Of a stretch of DNA of 64,000 bases, positions 54,448-64,000 are shown piece after piece. Source of the DNA: Amycolatopsis sp. GM8 (GTDB lineage: Bacteria > Actinomycetota > Actinomycetes > Mycobacteriales > Pseudonocardiaceae). Each line of letters starts with the position of its first letter. Within the stretch, counting starts at the first letter, position 1. The DNA is taken from positions 1 to 64,000 of the forward strand of contig NZ_JAJKFK010000007.1 in the NCBI RefSeq assembly GCF_021653975.1, given 5' to 3'. The translations under genes were made by a program, and so were the position numbers. Below the pieces are notes generated by a model. The model was not told the origin of the DNA. It ran no database searches and was given only the letters and a program-made list of their open reading frames with translations.

Positions 54448-54740
54448 GGCTGCTCCATCGTTGCCCACAGCCCCGCGGCGTGGAGTCGGGTGACGTCGCC
54501 TTCGACCTTTTCCTTCGAACCGGACGACACGATCGCCCGGCCCTTGTGATGCACGTCCAGCATCAGCTTCGTGGCGTGGTCCCGGCTGTATCCGAACAGC
54601 TTCTGGAACACATACGTCACGTACGACATCAGGTTGACCGGGTCGTTCCAGACGACGGTCTGCCACGGTCTGTCCACGGCCCCCATTTCCGCACCGGTTG
54701 GCTCAACCTGCGTCTGTTCGGCGTCGACAGGCGTGGTCAT
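54444..54740 (-). CDS. clpS: ATP-dependent Clp protease adaptor ClpS
   Basis: 98 aa. It brings N-end-rule substrates to ClpAP/Clp[24 protein letters not shown] carries the N-degron pocket residues (N32, D33) and [16 protein letters not shown] follows. The N-terminal 25 residues are the flexible extension. ATG 54740; divergent from pncB with 87 bp between. Confidence 0.95.
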   Translation of the reverse strand: MTTPVDAEQTQVEPTGAEMGAVDRPWQTVVWNDPVNLMSYVTYVFQKLFGYSRDHATKLMLDVHHKGRAIVSSGSKEKVEGDVTRLHAAGLWATMEQP

Positions 54741-54815
54741 ACGAACATGGTGTCACGGAACCAGCACCGGGTGGCCGGGCGGTCGGTCCGTTCGGGTGAT
54801 CACGCACCTACCTCA

Positions 54816-54821
54816 TAGGCT
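54816..54821 (+). promoter_or_regulatory. -10 box (TAGGCT) of leaderless pncB
   Basis: TAGGCT is followed by 6 nt and the ATG at 54828, with no ribosome-binding site. Confidence 0.5.
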
Positions 54822-54827
54822 GACACC

Positions 54828-56135
54828 ATGTCCCTCGCAGAGACACAGGGCAGCACGGCACTGCTCACCGATCACTACGAGCTGACCATGCTCGCCAGTG
54901 CCCTCGCGGACGACACGGGCGACCGGCCGTGCGTGTTCGAGGTGTTCGCCCGCCGGCTGCCCGAGGGGCGCCGGTACGGCGTGGTCGCGGGCACCGGCCG
55001 GGTCCTGGACGCGATCGCCGATTTCCGGTTCACCGACGCCGAAATCGCCCAGCTGGGCTCGACCGCGGTGGTCGACGACGCGACGCTGGCCTGGCTCGCC
55101 GACTACGAGTTCACCGGAGACATCGAGGGGTACGCCGAGGGCGAGCTGTACTTCCCCGGCTCCCCCATCCTGACCGTCCGCGGCAGCTTCAACGAAGCAG
55201 TCCTGCTGGAAACCCTGGTGCTGTCGGTGCTCAACCACGACAGCGCGATCGCCTCGGCCGCAGCGCGCATGTCCGCCGCCGCGCACGGCAGGCCGATCAT
55301 CGAGATGGGCAGCCGCCGCACGCACGAGTACGCCGCGGTCGCCGCGGCCCGCGCCGCCTACCTGGCCGGGTTCGCCACCACGTCGAACCTCGAAGCCGGC
55401 CGTCGCTACGGCATCCCGACGCGTGGCACCGTCGCGCACGCTTTCATGCTGCTGCACGACTCCGAAGAGGACGCCTTCCGGGCCCAGGTCGAGAAAATGG
55501 GCACGGACACCACGTTGCTGGTGGACACTTACGACATCACCAAAGGCATCGAGAACGCGGTCCGCGTGGCGGGCCCCGAGCTGGGCGCGATCAGGATCGA
55601 CTCCGGCGACGTCGGAGTGCTGGCCCGCAAGGCGCGCGAGCAGCTCGACTCGCTCGGCGCCCGCGACACCCGCATCGTCGTCTCGGGCGATCTCGACGAG
55701 CACGCGATCGCCGCGCTGCGGGCGGAACCGGTCGACGCGTACGGGGTCGGCACCTCGGTGGTCACCGGGTCCGGCGCGCCGACGGCCAGCATGGTCTACA
55801 AGCTCGTCGAGGTCGACGGCCGCCCGGTCGCCAAGCGCAGCGAGAACAAGGCGTCGCGGGGCGGCCAGAAGACCGCGCTGCGCCGGCACAAACCGACCGG
55901 CACCGCGATCGAGGAGATCGTCTACCCGACGAACTGCCCGATCGAACTGGGCGCCTACGACCGGCCGCTGCAGATCCCGCTGATGACCGGCGGACGGCCC
56001 GTCGACGACCTGCCGTCGCTCGACGACGCACGCGAACGGCTCCGGTATTGCCTCGTCAGCCTGCCGTGGGAAGGCTTGAAACTGTCCCGCGGCGAACCCG
56101 CGATCCCCACCGTGTTCCTCCAGGAGGAGAAATGA
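54828..56135 (+). CDS. pncB: Nicotinate phosphoribosyltransferase
   Basis: 435 aa. It converts nicotinic acid and PRPP to nicotinate mononucleotide in NAD salvage. LLTDHYELTMLASAL at the start, EFTGDIEGYAEGELYFPG, the MGSRRTHEYAAVAAARAAY region and RIDSGDVGVLARKAREQLD are typical. It is followed by pncA with ATGA overlap, so the two salvage steps nicotinamide to NaMN are coupled. Orthologue of Rv1330c. Confidence 0.96.
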   Translation: MSLAETQGSTALLTDHYELTMLASALADDTGDRPCVFEVFARRLPEGRRYGVVAGTGRVLDAIADFRFTDAEIAQLGSTAVVDDATLAWLADYEFTGDIEGYAEGELYFPGSPILTVRGSFNEAVLLETLVLSVLNHDSAIASAAARMSAAAHGRPIIEMGSRRTHEYAAVAAARAAYLAGFATTSNLEAGRRYGIPTRGTVAHAFMLLHDSEEDAFRAQVEKMGTDTTLLVDTYDITKGIENAVRVAGPELGAIRIDSGDVGVLARKAREQLDSLGARDTRIVVSGDLDEHAIAALRAEPVDAYGVGTSVVTGSGAPTASMVYKLVEVDGRPVAKRSENKASRGGQKTALRRHKPTGTAIEEIVYPTNCPIELGAYDRPLQIPLMTGGRPVDDLPSLDDARERLRYCLVSLPWEGLKLSRGEPAIPTVFLQEEK

Positions 56136-56704
56136 CCAACGCGCTGATCGTCGTGGACGTGCAGAACGACTTCTGTGAAGGCGGTTCGCTCGGGATCAAC
56201 GGCGGCGCGGACACGGCCGCGAAGATCACCGAGTACCTCGCCGCGGGTGGCTACGACCACGTGGCCGCGACCCGCGACTATCACATCGACCCGGGCGCGC
56301 ATTTCAGCGACAACCCCGACTTCGTGCGGTCGTGGCCGCGGCACTGCGAAGCGGGCACCGCGGGCGCGTCGTTCCACCCCGCGCTGGACGTCGGCCCGAT
56401 CGCGGCGGTGTTCTCCAAGGGCCAGTACAGCGACGGCTACTCGGGTTTCGAGGGGCACACGGACGCCGGCGACGGGCTCGCCGAGTGGCTGCGGGCCCGC
56501 GACGTGACCACAGTGGACGTCGTCGGGATCGCGATGGACTTCTGCGTCCGCGCGACCGCGCTCGACGCCGCGCGAGCGGGCTTCGCCACGCGGGTGCTGC
56601 TCGACTTCACCGCGGGCGCCACCCAGGCGACGGTCGACAAGGCGATCGCCGACCTGCGCGAGGCCGGGGTCGAACTCACGGGGAGCCCGCGGGTGGGCGG
56701 ATGA
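56132..56704 (+). CDS. pncA: Nicotinamidase / pyrazinamidase
   Basis: 190 aa isochorismatase-fold amidase, nicotinamide to nicotinate. The triad is D9 (IVVDVQNDF), K96 (FSKGQY) and C138 (MDFCVRA); metal ligands D49, H51, H57 and H71 are in RDYHIDPGAHF and WPRHC. These nearly match the M. tuberculosis PncA numbering. Its product is the substrate of PncB just upstream. In M. tuberculosis pncA is elsewhere (Rv2043c), so the linkage here is a local feature. Confidence 0.95.
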   Translation: MTNALIVVDVQNDFCEGGSLGINGGADTAAKITEYLAAGGYDHVAATRDYHIDPGAHFSDNPDFVRSWPRHCEAGTAGASFHPALDVGPIAAVFSKGQYSDGYSGFEGHTDAGDGLAEWLRARDVTTVDVVGIAMDFCVRATALDAARAGFATRVLLDFTAGATQATVDKAIADLREAGVELTGSPRVGG

Positions 56705-57363
56705 TCCGCGCCACGCTGAAGAAGCACAACATCCGCTTCCGCGAGCGGCTCGCGGCGAGCAAGGTGATCGCGATCCTGCGCGCGGAGGACACCGAGTACT
56801 TCGCCGACGTCGCGCAGGTGCTGTACGACTCGGGGATCCGCGTGATCGAGGCCGCGCTGACCACGCCGGGCGCACTCGACGCGATCACGCAGATGCAGGT
56901 GGAGCTGGGCCAGGACGCGCTGGTCGGCGCCGGCAGCGTCCGCACGGTGTCCGATGTGGACAGTTGCGCCGCGACCGGGGTGGACTTCCTGGTCACGGCG
57001 ACGTTCTCGGCCGAGGTGCTGGACCGGGCGCAGCAGTACGGGCTGCCGGTCGTGTGCGGGGCGCTGACGCCGACCGAGATCGAGGCCGCGTGGCGCCGTG
57101 GTGCGGCGGTGGTGAAGGTGTTCCCGGTCGGCCCGTCGGGCGGGGTCGGCTACCTGCGGGCGGTGCGCGCGCCGCTGCCGGAGATCCCGCTGGTGCCGGC
57201 CGGCGGCATCGCCATGGGCGAGGTCGAGGCCTACCTGGGGGCAGGTGCCTTCGCGGTGGGGGCCGCGACCCCGCTCATCGGCGATTCCGTCTGCGGCGGC
57301 CGCCTCGACGAACTCGCCGAGCGCGCCTCCCAGCTGGCCGCGCTCGCCGGCAAGTTCGTCTAG
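56701..57363 (+). CDS. KDPG/KHG-type aldolase
   Basis: 220 aa class I aldolase. The Schiff-base lysine is K139 in AVVKVFPVGP; E50 in RVIEAALTTP is the proton shuttle, and GAGSVRTVSDV and PAGGIAMGEVEAYLGAGAFAVG bind phosphate. It could cleave 2-keto-3-deoxy-6-phosphogluconate or 4-hydroxy-2-oxoglutarate. It overlaps pncA by ATGA, yet no Entner-Doudoroff gene is next to it, so its place in an NAD-salvage operon is odd. Confidence 0.9.
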   Translation: MIRATLKKHNIRFRERLAASKVIAILRAEDTEYFADVAQVLYDSGIRVIEAALTTPGALDAITQMQVELGQDALVGAGSVRTVSDVDSCAATGVDFLVTATFSAEVLDRAQQYGLPVVCGALTPTEIEAAWRRGAAVVKVFPVGPSGGVGYLRAVRAPLPEIPLVPAGGIAMGEVEAYLGAGAFAVGAATPLIGDSVCGGRLDELAERASQLAALAGKFV

Positions 57364-57393
57364 CTTCGCGTCCCGCGCGCGTGTTCGCCGCCT

Positions 57394-57470
57394 GCGTCGG
57401 TGAGTTGGCCGCGCCCGGCGCAAACTCACCGACGCAGCGGGCAAACTCACCGACGTGGCGGGCCAACACG
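57394..57470. repeat. Class II 21-bp repeats forming a hairpin between convergent genes
   Basis: GCGTCGGTGAGTT (57394-57406) and AACTCACCGACGC (57423-57435) form a perfect 13-bp stem; further forward units with GGCAAACTCACC and GGCCAACACGG follow up to the stop of the next gene. Likely a two-way terminator for the aldolase and the secreted protein gene. Confidence 0.75.
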
Positions 57471-57475
57471 GCGGG

Positions 57476-58126
57476 CTAGCCGCCGAAGGGGTCGCAGGCC
57501 GCGCTGCCGACCAGGATGTCGCCCGAGGCCGGGCCGCCCTGCGGGAACAGCTTGATGTGCATCGCGTTCGTGACCAGGCTGCCGTCGGCCGGGGTCGGCA
57601 CGATCAGCTCGTTCAGCACGACCTCGGCCATCGGCGGGTCACCCGCGGCCCGGCCCGGGATCGTGGTCACGTAGTTCGGCGGAATCGACGCCGGCACCGT
57701 GATGCCGGTGACCGCGCCCAGCTCCATCGACCCGTTGCTGCCGTTCTCCGTCGTGTTGCAGCCGGACTTGAAGGTCCGTGCGCTGATCATCGGGCCGCCG
57801 AACTGCCGCAGCACCGTCGTCTGGAACCGCGCGCCGCTCACCTGCACCGACACCGTGCCGTCCGCATTGCGGGTGCAGCTGGTGCTGGACAGGCCGTACT
57901 TCGTGGTGTCGAACGTGACCGGATCCGTCCGGTTCTGCTGCGTCCCGCCGATCGAGCAGGGCGCGATCGGGTCGGCGTGCGTCGTCTGGGCGCCGATCAC
58001 GACGTGCACGGCACCCACCGACCCGGCACCGGTCCCGATCTCGTCGTTCGGCTGCGCCTGCGCCGTCGCCGGAATCGCCGCCAGGAACAACGCCGACGCC
58101 GCCACGATCCCCTTTGCCCCCACCAT
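57476..58126 (-). CDS. Secreted protein, choice-of-anchor-P-like
   Basis: 216 aa from ATG 58126, behind GAAAGGAGCT. The signal peptide GIVAASALFLAAIPATAQA is likely cut near residue 25. The mature part is beta-rich with three or four cysteines (CSIGGTQ, STSCTRN, FKSGCNTTENG, SAACDPFGG) that could form disulfides. It resembles actinobacterial 'choice-of-anchor P' secreted proteins, which are of unknown role; I am only moderately sure. Confidence 0.68.
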   Translation of the reverse strand: MVGAKGIVAASALFLAAIPATAQAQPNDEIGTGAGSVGAVHVVIGAQTTHADPIAPCSIGGTQQNRTDPVTFDTTKYGLSSTSCTRNADGTVSVQVSGARFQTTVLRQFGGPMISARTFKSGCNTTENGSNGSMELGAVTGITVPASIPPNYVTTIPGRAAGDPPMAEVVLNELIVPTPADGSLVTNAMHIKLFPQGGPASGDILVGSAACDPFGG

Positions 58127-58284
58127 CGCCAGCTCCTTTCGAAAAGTGATCTTCCTCCGGCCACCCTGCCGGGGTCGCCGGCCGGGCACAGTCCGGACCA
58201 CTCGGACGAGTGGATCTCGCAGGTCCTTCACGTCCGGCGCGGCTGCCGGATTTCTGTCGGCGGGCCCGGGTACCGTTTGTTCCC

Positions 58285-60333
58285 GTGCCGTCCCCTGCCG
58301 ACCTCCCTGGTGTCAACGAACTCCTCACGCATGCGGTGGAGGCGCTCGGCGGCGCGGAACGCCACGGGCAGGTGCAGATGGCCGAAGCCGTCGGGCGCTC
58401 GCTGCGCACCGGCGAGCATCTCGCCGTGCAGGCCGGCACCGGCACCGGCAAGTCGCTGGCGTACCTGGTGCCCGCGATCCGGCACGCGATCGTCAAGGAC
58501 ACCACGGTCGTCGTCTCCACGGCGACGATCGCCCTGCAGCGCCAGCTGGTCGACCGCGACCTGCCGCGGCTGGCGAAGGCGCTGAAGAAACCGCTCGGCC
58601 GCGAGCCCACGTTCGCGATCCTCAAGGGCCGCCGCAACTACCTGTGCCTGCACCGCCTGGACTCCGGCGCGCCGGAGGAGCCCGAGGATCCGGGCCTGTT
58701 CGACCCGTTCGCGGTGTCACGGCTGGGCAAGGAGGTCGGGCGGCTGCGCGAATGGGCGTCGGACACCGAGACCGGTGACCGCGACGAGCTGGTGCCCGGC
58801 GTCACCGAGCAGGCGTGGCGCCAGGTTTCGGTGTCCGCCAAGGAATGCCTGGGGGTCTCGCGCTGCCCGATCGGCACCGACTGCTTCGCCGAGCAGGCCC
58901 GCGCGCAGGCCGGGCGCGCCGATGTCGTGGTCACCAACCACGCGCTGCTGGCGATCGACGCGTTGCAGGGCTACCAGGTGCTGCCGGAGCACGACCTGGT
59001 GATCGTCGACGAGGCGCACGAGCTGGTGGACCGGGTGACGTCGGTGGCCACCGGCGAGCTGACCGCGTCCGCCGTCGCGATCGCGGTGCGCCGCTGCGGA
59101 AAGCTGATCGACGCCGATATCGCGGACCGGCTGCAGGAGGCCAGCGAAGGCCTGGCGATGATCATCGAGGACCTGCCGGCGGGCCGGATGGACACGCTGC
59201 CCAAGCCGGTGGGCGGCGCCGTCACCGCGGTCCGCGACGGCGCGCACGCCTGCATCACCGCGCTCGGGTCGGAGCGCAAGGAGGACGTCACCGACGCCAC
59301 GGCCCGCAAGCTCGCGCGGTCGCAGCTGGAGGAGGTGCACGACACCGCGGTCCGGCTGCTCGAAGCGTTCGACGAGGACACGGCGCACCAGCGCGACGTG
59401 GTGTGGCTGTCGTCCGATCGTTACGGCATGAGCAACCGCCCGCCGTCGCTGCACGTCGCGCCGCTGTCGGTCGCGGGCCTGTTGCGGGAGCGCGTGTTCG
59501 GCACGGCCACGACCGTCCTGACGTCCGCGACGCTGACCCTCGGCGGCGCGTTCGACACGCTCGCGCGGCAGTGGGGCCTGCCACCGGCGCAGACGAAGGT
59601 GGAAAAGGCCCCCGGCACGGCGACGGACAAGGCGCCGCCCGCGGACGACGACGTCGTCAAGTGGACAGGCCTGGACGTCGGCTCGCCGTTCGATCACCGT
59701 CGCAACGGCATCCTGTACGTGGCCAAGCACCTGCCGGCGCCCGGCCGCGACGGACTCCAACCGTCCACATTGGACGAGATCGCGGAGCTGATCGACGCCG
59801 CGGGCGGCCGCGCCCTCGGCCTGTTCTCGTCGATGCGCGCGGCGAAACAGGCCACCGAACAGCTGCGCGAGCGCGTCAAGCACCCGATCCTGTGCCAGGG
59901 CGACGATTCGACGTCACTGCTGGTGAGCAAGTTCGCCGAGGACACCCGGACCTGCCTGTTCGGCACGCTGTCGCTGTGGCAGGGCGTCGACGTGCCGGGG
60001 CCCTCGCTGCAGCTGGTGATCGTCGACCGGATCCCGTTCCCGCGCCCGGACGATCCGGTGTCCTCGGCCCGGCAGCGCGCGGTGGAAGCCCGTGGTGGCA
60101 ACGGTTTCCTCACCGTGGCGGCCACGCACGCGGCGCTGCTGCTCGCGCAGGGCACCGGCCGGCTGCACAGGTCGGTCGCGGACAAGGGCGTCGTGGCGGT
60201 GCTGGACTCGCGGCTGGCGACGGCCCGGTACTCGAACTTCCTGAAGGCTTCGCTGCCGCCGTTCTGGCCGACGACCGACCCGGAAGTGGCCCGCGCGGCG
60301 CTGCGCAGGCTCGATGCCGCTGCCCCGGCATAA
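58285..60333 (+). CDS. dinG: ATP-dependent DNA helicase DinG (XPD-like)
   Basis: 682 aa. Walker A GTGTGKS at 51-57; four cysteines for the 4Fe-4S cluster at 121, 188, 194 and 200; DEAH at 242-245. C-terminal motifs LGLFSSMRAAKQ, LWQGVDVPGP, VDRIPFPRPDDP and GTGRLHRS follow. It is a 5'-3' helicase acting on D-loops, R-loops and G4 structures. The start GTG 58285 is 8 nt after TACCGT, so it is probably leaderless. Orthologue of Rv1329c. Confidence 0.94.
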   Translation: MPSPADLPGVNELLTHAVEALGGAERHGQVQMAEAVGRSLRTGEHLAVQAGTGTGKSLAYLVPAIRHAIVKDTTVVVSTATIALQRQLVDRDLPRLAKALKKPLGREPTFAILKGRRNYLCLHRLDSGAPEEPEDPGLFDPFAVSRLGKEVGRLREWASDTETGDRDELVPGVTEQAWRQVSVSAKECLGVSRCPIGTDCFAEQARAQAGRADVVVTNHALLAIDALQGYQVLPEHDLVIVDEAHELVDRVTSVATGELTASAVAIAVRRCGKLIDADIADRLQEASEGLAMIIEDLPAGRMDTLPKPVGGAVTAVRDGAHACITALGSERKEDVTDATARKLARSQLEEVHDTAVRLLEAFDEDTAHQRDVVWLSSDRYGMSNRPPSLHVAPLSVAGLLRERVFGTATTVLTSATLTLGGAFDTLARQWGLPPAQTKVEKAPGTATDKAPPADDDVVKWTGLDVGSPFDHRRNGILYVAKHLPAPGRDGLQPSTLDEIAELIDAAGGRALGLFSSMRAAKQATEQLRERVKHPILCQGDDSTSLLVSKFAEDTRTCLFGTLSLWQGVDVPGPSLQLVIVDRIPFPRPDDPVSSARQRAVEARGGNGFLTVAATHAALLLAQGTGRLHRSVADKGVVAVLDSRLATARYSNFLKASLPPFWPTTDPEVARAALRRLDAAAPA

Positions 60334-60387
60334 GGCACGAATCGGCACGGGGCTACGGTGAAGTGAATGACAGCACAAAGGAGCGCC

Positions 60388-60729
60388 GTGTCTCAGGACT
60401 CGCCTCGCGCGAAATCGCGCACGGTCAGTGTCGACGACATCGGGGTGCGCCGCCAGCTCGCCGACGGGAGCGAGGAGTCGGTCACCTGGGCGGAGCTGTC
60501 CGCCGTGGTGGTCAGGGTGATCCCCGAAGGCCCGTGGAACGAGGATGTGTTCCTGATGCTGGCCGGCGCCGACGGCCACGGCACGGCGGTGCCGAGCGGT
60601 GACCCGGCCGCGGATGCCCTCATCGAGCGCCTACAGACTCTGCCCGGTTTCGACAACGACAAGTTCGTCGAGGCGATGACCACCGACGCCGACAAGGCGT
60701 ACGTCGTCTGGAAGTCCGAGTCCAACTAG
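60388..60729 (+). CDS. Small conserved-type protein, function unknown
   Basis: 113 aa from GTG 60388, behind AAAGGAG at 60377-60383; an ATG at 60367 is a weaker choice. The chain is acidic: VSVDDIGVRRQLADGSEESV, WAELSAVVVRVIPEGPWNED, FLMLAGADGHGTAVPSG and GFDNDKFVEAM. It could be a PH-like or small beta fold, as in 'DUF' proteins beside dinG in actinobacteria, but no family is recognised. The stop is followed by class I repeats. Confidence 0.72.
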   Translation: MSQDSPRAKSRTVSVDDIGVRRQLADGSEESVTWAELSAVVVRVIPEGPWNEDVFLMLAGADGHGTAVPSGDPAADALIERLQTLPGFDNDKFVEAMTTDADKAYVVWKSESN

Positions 60730-60737
60730 CCCGCCCG

Positions 60738-60840
60738 GCTGTCGAACTCACCGTCGCGAGCGTCGGACTCGCGGTTCCCGACGTCGGACTCGCGCGTGCG
60801 CCCGCGAGTCGTACGTTCAGGACGGCGAGTTCTGCGTTCG
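60738..60840. repeat. Class I 21-bp repeats with inverted copies
   Basis: Three units in one polarity (cores GTCGAACTC, GTCGGACTCGC) meet two units in the other (GCGAGTCGTAC, GGCGAGTTCTG). The pair 60783-60794 and 60803-60814 gives a 12-nt stem with one mismatch. The block fills the gap between two convergent genes. Confidence 0.78.
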
Positions 60841-60841
60841 G

Positions 60842-61246
60842 TCAGGCTGTCGGGAACTCTTCGGTCACCGGGATGCCCTTCTTCAAGGTGCGGCTGACGG
60901 TGCAGAGCTTGTCGATCGCCCGGTCGACGGCTTCCGCGAGCGCCTTCCGGTCGTCCTCGGCCAGGCTCGACACGTCCACGTCGAACTTCACGTGCACCGC
61001 GTCCAGCTCCGAAGCGCCCTCACGCCGGTCCGCGGACACCTCGACCCGGAACTTCGAGTCGTCGCCGATCCGCCGCGTGATCAGGTGCTCCGCGGTCACC
61101 GCCGAGCAGCCCGCCGCGGCGACCTGCAGCAGTTCCGCGGGCGAGAACGCGCCCTCGGCGCCCTTGCGCCCCAGCCGAACCTCGGCACCCCGCTCGTTGC
61201 GGCCGACGAACTCGTGCTCCCCGACCCGTTGCACCTCGAGACCCAT
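60842..61246 (-). CDS. OsmC/Ohr family peroxidase-like protein
   Basis: 134 aa. The two redox cysteines are C47 in AAAGCSAVTAEHL and C115 in DKLCTVSRTL. OsmC-type proteins reduce organic hydroperoxides, and the VSRTLKKGIPV end is typical. The start is ATG 61246. It stands alone and convergent to the 113-aa gene. Confidence 0.92.
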   Translation of the reverse strand: MGLEVQRVGEHEFVGRNERGAEVRLGRKGAEGAFSPAELLQVAAAGCSAVTAEHLITRRIGDDSKFRVEVSADRREGASELDAVHVKFDVDVSSLAEDDRKALAEAVDRAIDKLCTVSRTLKKGIPVTEEFPTA

Positions 61247-61298
61247 GGCTACTCCCTTCCACCGGCGCCAACCGCGCACCGGGACCTGATGTTCCCGG

Positions 61299-63379
<2,081 letters not shown>

Positions 63380-64000
63380 TCACTGCTCCGAAGCGTTGTC
63401 CTTGCGGTGGGACCCGGGGATGACTCCCTCGGTGATCGCCTGGGACGGCGCCTTGTGCCCGTTCTCCAGCTTCGGCTTGCCGGTGAAGGTGATCTCGCCT
63501 TCGGTGTGCAGCCGCTCCACCATGTGCGGGTAGTGCAGCTCGAACGCCGGGCGCTCGGAGCGGATCCGGGGCAGCTCGGTGAAGTTGTGCCGCGGCGGCG
63601 GGCAGCTGGTGGCCCATTCGAGCGAGTTGCCGTAGCCCCACGGGTCGTCGACCGTGACCAGCTCACCGTAGCGGTAGCTCTTGAACACGTTGTAGATGAA
63701 CGGCAGCGTGGACGCGCCGAGGATGTACGCGCCGATCGTGGAGATCGTGTTCAGCGTGGTGAACCCGTCCGTGGGCAGGTAGTCGGCGTACCGACGGGGC
63801 ATGCCCTCCGCGCCGAGCCAGTGCTGCACCAGGAACGTGGTGTGGAAGCCGATGAACGTGGTCCAGAAGTGGAGCTTGCCCAGCTTCTCGTCCATCATCC
63901 GGCCGGTGATCTTCGGGAACCAGAAGTAGATCCCGGCGAACGTCGCGAACACGATCGTGCCGTAGAGCACGTAGTGGAAGTGCGCCACCACGAAGTAGCT
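63380..64000 (-). CDS. ctaD: Cytochrome c oxidase subunit I (3' part, runs off the window)
   Basis: The C-terminal 206 codons or so are present; the 5' part is outside. The last heme and copper histidine motif [11 protein letters not shown] is at the edge, followed by the transmembrane helices around [31 protein letters not shown] and [14 protein letters not shown], and the typical [16 protein letters not shown]. The subunit holds heme a, heme a3 and CuB of the aa3 oxidase. Its position next to serB matches M. tuberculosis. Confidence 0.97.
   Translation of the reverse strand, partial: SYFVVAHFHYVLYGTIVFATFAGIYFWFPKITGRMMDEKLGKLHFWTTFIGFHTTFLVQHWLGAEGMPRRYADYLPTDGFTTLNTISTIGAYILGASTLPFIYNVFKSYRYGELVTVDDPWGYGNSLEWATSCPPPRHNFTELPRIRSERPAFELHYPHMVERLHTEGEITFTGKPKLENGHKAPSQAITEGVIPGSHRKDNASEQ

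Overview
The window is high-GC actinobacterial DNA, very probably from a Pseudonocardiaceae member such as Amycolatopsis (inferred from gene content and order, not from a database match). Many genes start with GTG, several promoters appear leaderless (a TANNNT box 6-8 nt before the start codon), and neighbouring genes often overlap by ATGA or GTGA. Two long stretches match Mycobacterium tuberculosis gene order as I remember it. The segment 2.7-23.7 kb resembles Rv3024c-Rv3034c (mnmA, cysteine desulfurase, plsC and an OlsB-like gene, etfA/etfB, methyltransferase-GH57-GT4, hexapeptide acyltransferase). The segment 45.7-60.3 kb resembles Rv1329c-Rv1341 (dinG, pncB, clpS, DUF2017, P1 peptidase, mec-cysO-cysM, rhomboid, murI, MBL hydrolase, rph-rdgB). 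The right edge (serB, ctaD) matches Rv3042c-Rv3043c.

Layout. 0-1.4 kb: the tail of an IS transposase, then an acyl-CoA ligase pseudogene that has lost its AMP-binding core. 1.4-10.2 kb: GNAT, a STAS-HATPase fusion, the tRNA thiolation pair (cysteine desulfurase and mnmA), an MFS transporter behind a MerR-type promoter, an acyltransferase pair of ornithine-lipid type, and etfBA. 10.3-15.9 kb: DegV protein, a 55-aa protein, an AlbA/Schlafen-type ATP-binding protein, and the methyltransferase-GH57-GT4 genes that resemble polymethylated-polysaccharide synthesis. 17-21.8 kb: glyoxylate shunt (aceA, aceB) with a divergent RamB-type regulator and candidate RamB sites. 22-34 kb: accessory enzymes, many in convergent pairs that overlap at their 3' ends. 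34.6-38.2 kb: a MarR-ABC exporter operon and an SDR. 38.2-42.7 kb: an operon of MFS, two-subunit aconitase X and FAD oxidoreductase with unknown substrate. 42.8-45.2 kb: envelope proteins and a Bcp peroxiredoxin. 45.7-63.3 kb: nucleotide, peptidoglycan, cysteine and NAD metabolism plus dinG, OsmC, Pth2-like and serB. The 3' part of ctaD runs off the right edge.

The most unusual content is intergenic. (i) A 226-bp element occurs three times with no length change (16368-16593, 45495-45720, 50933-51158). Each copy contains a 156-bp inverted repeat with perfect 26-nt outer arms and lies 12-22 bp after the stop codon of a minus-strand gene. (ii) A 95-nt element occurs twice (16184-16278, 50754-50848) and folds into a four-way junction with no unpaired bases between helices; all differences between the copies in its closing stem keep G-C, A-U or G-U pairing. 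(iii) Two families of 21-bp-period repeats sit at gene 3' ends, many with inverted copies. Elements (ii) and (iii) always lie on the same side of (i), so the parts look like one composite intergenic module. I do not recognise these as named families.
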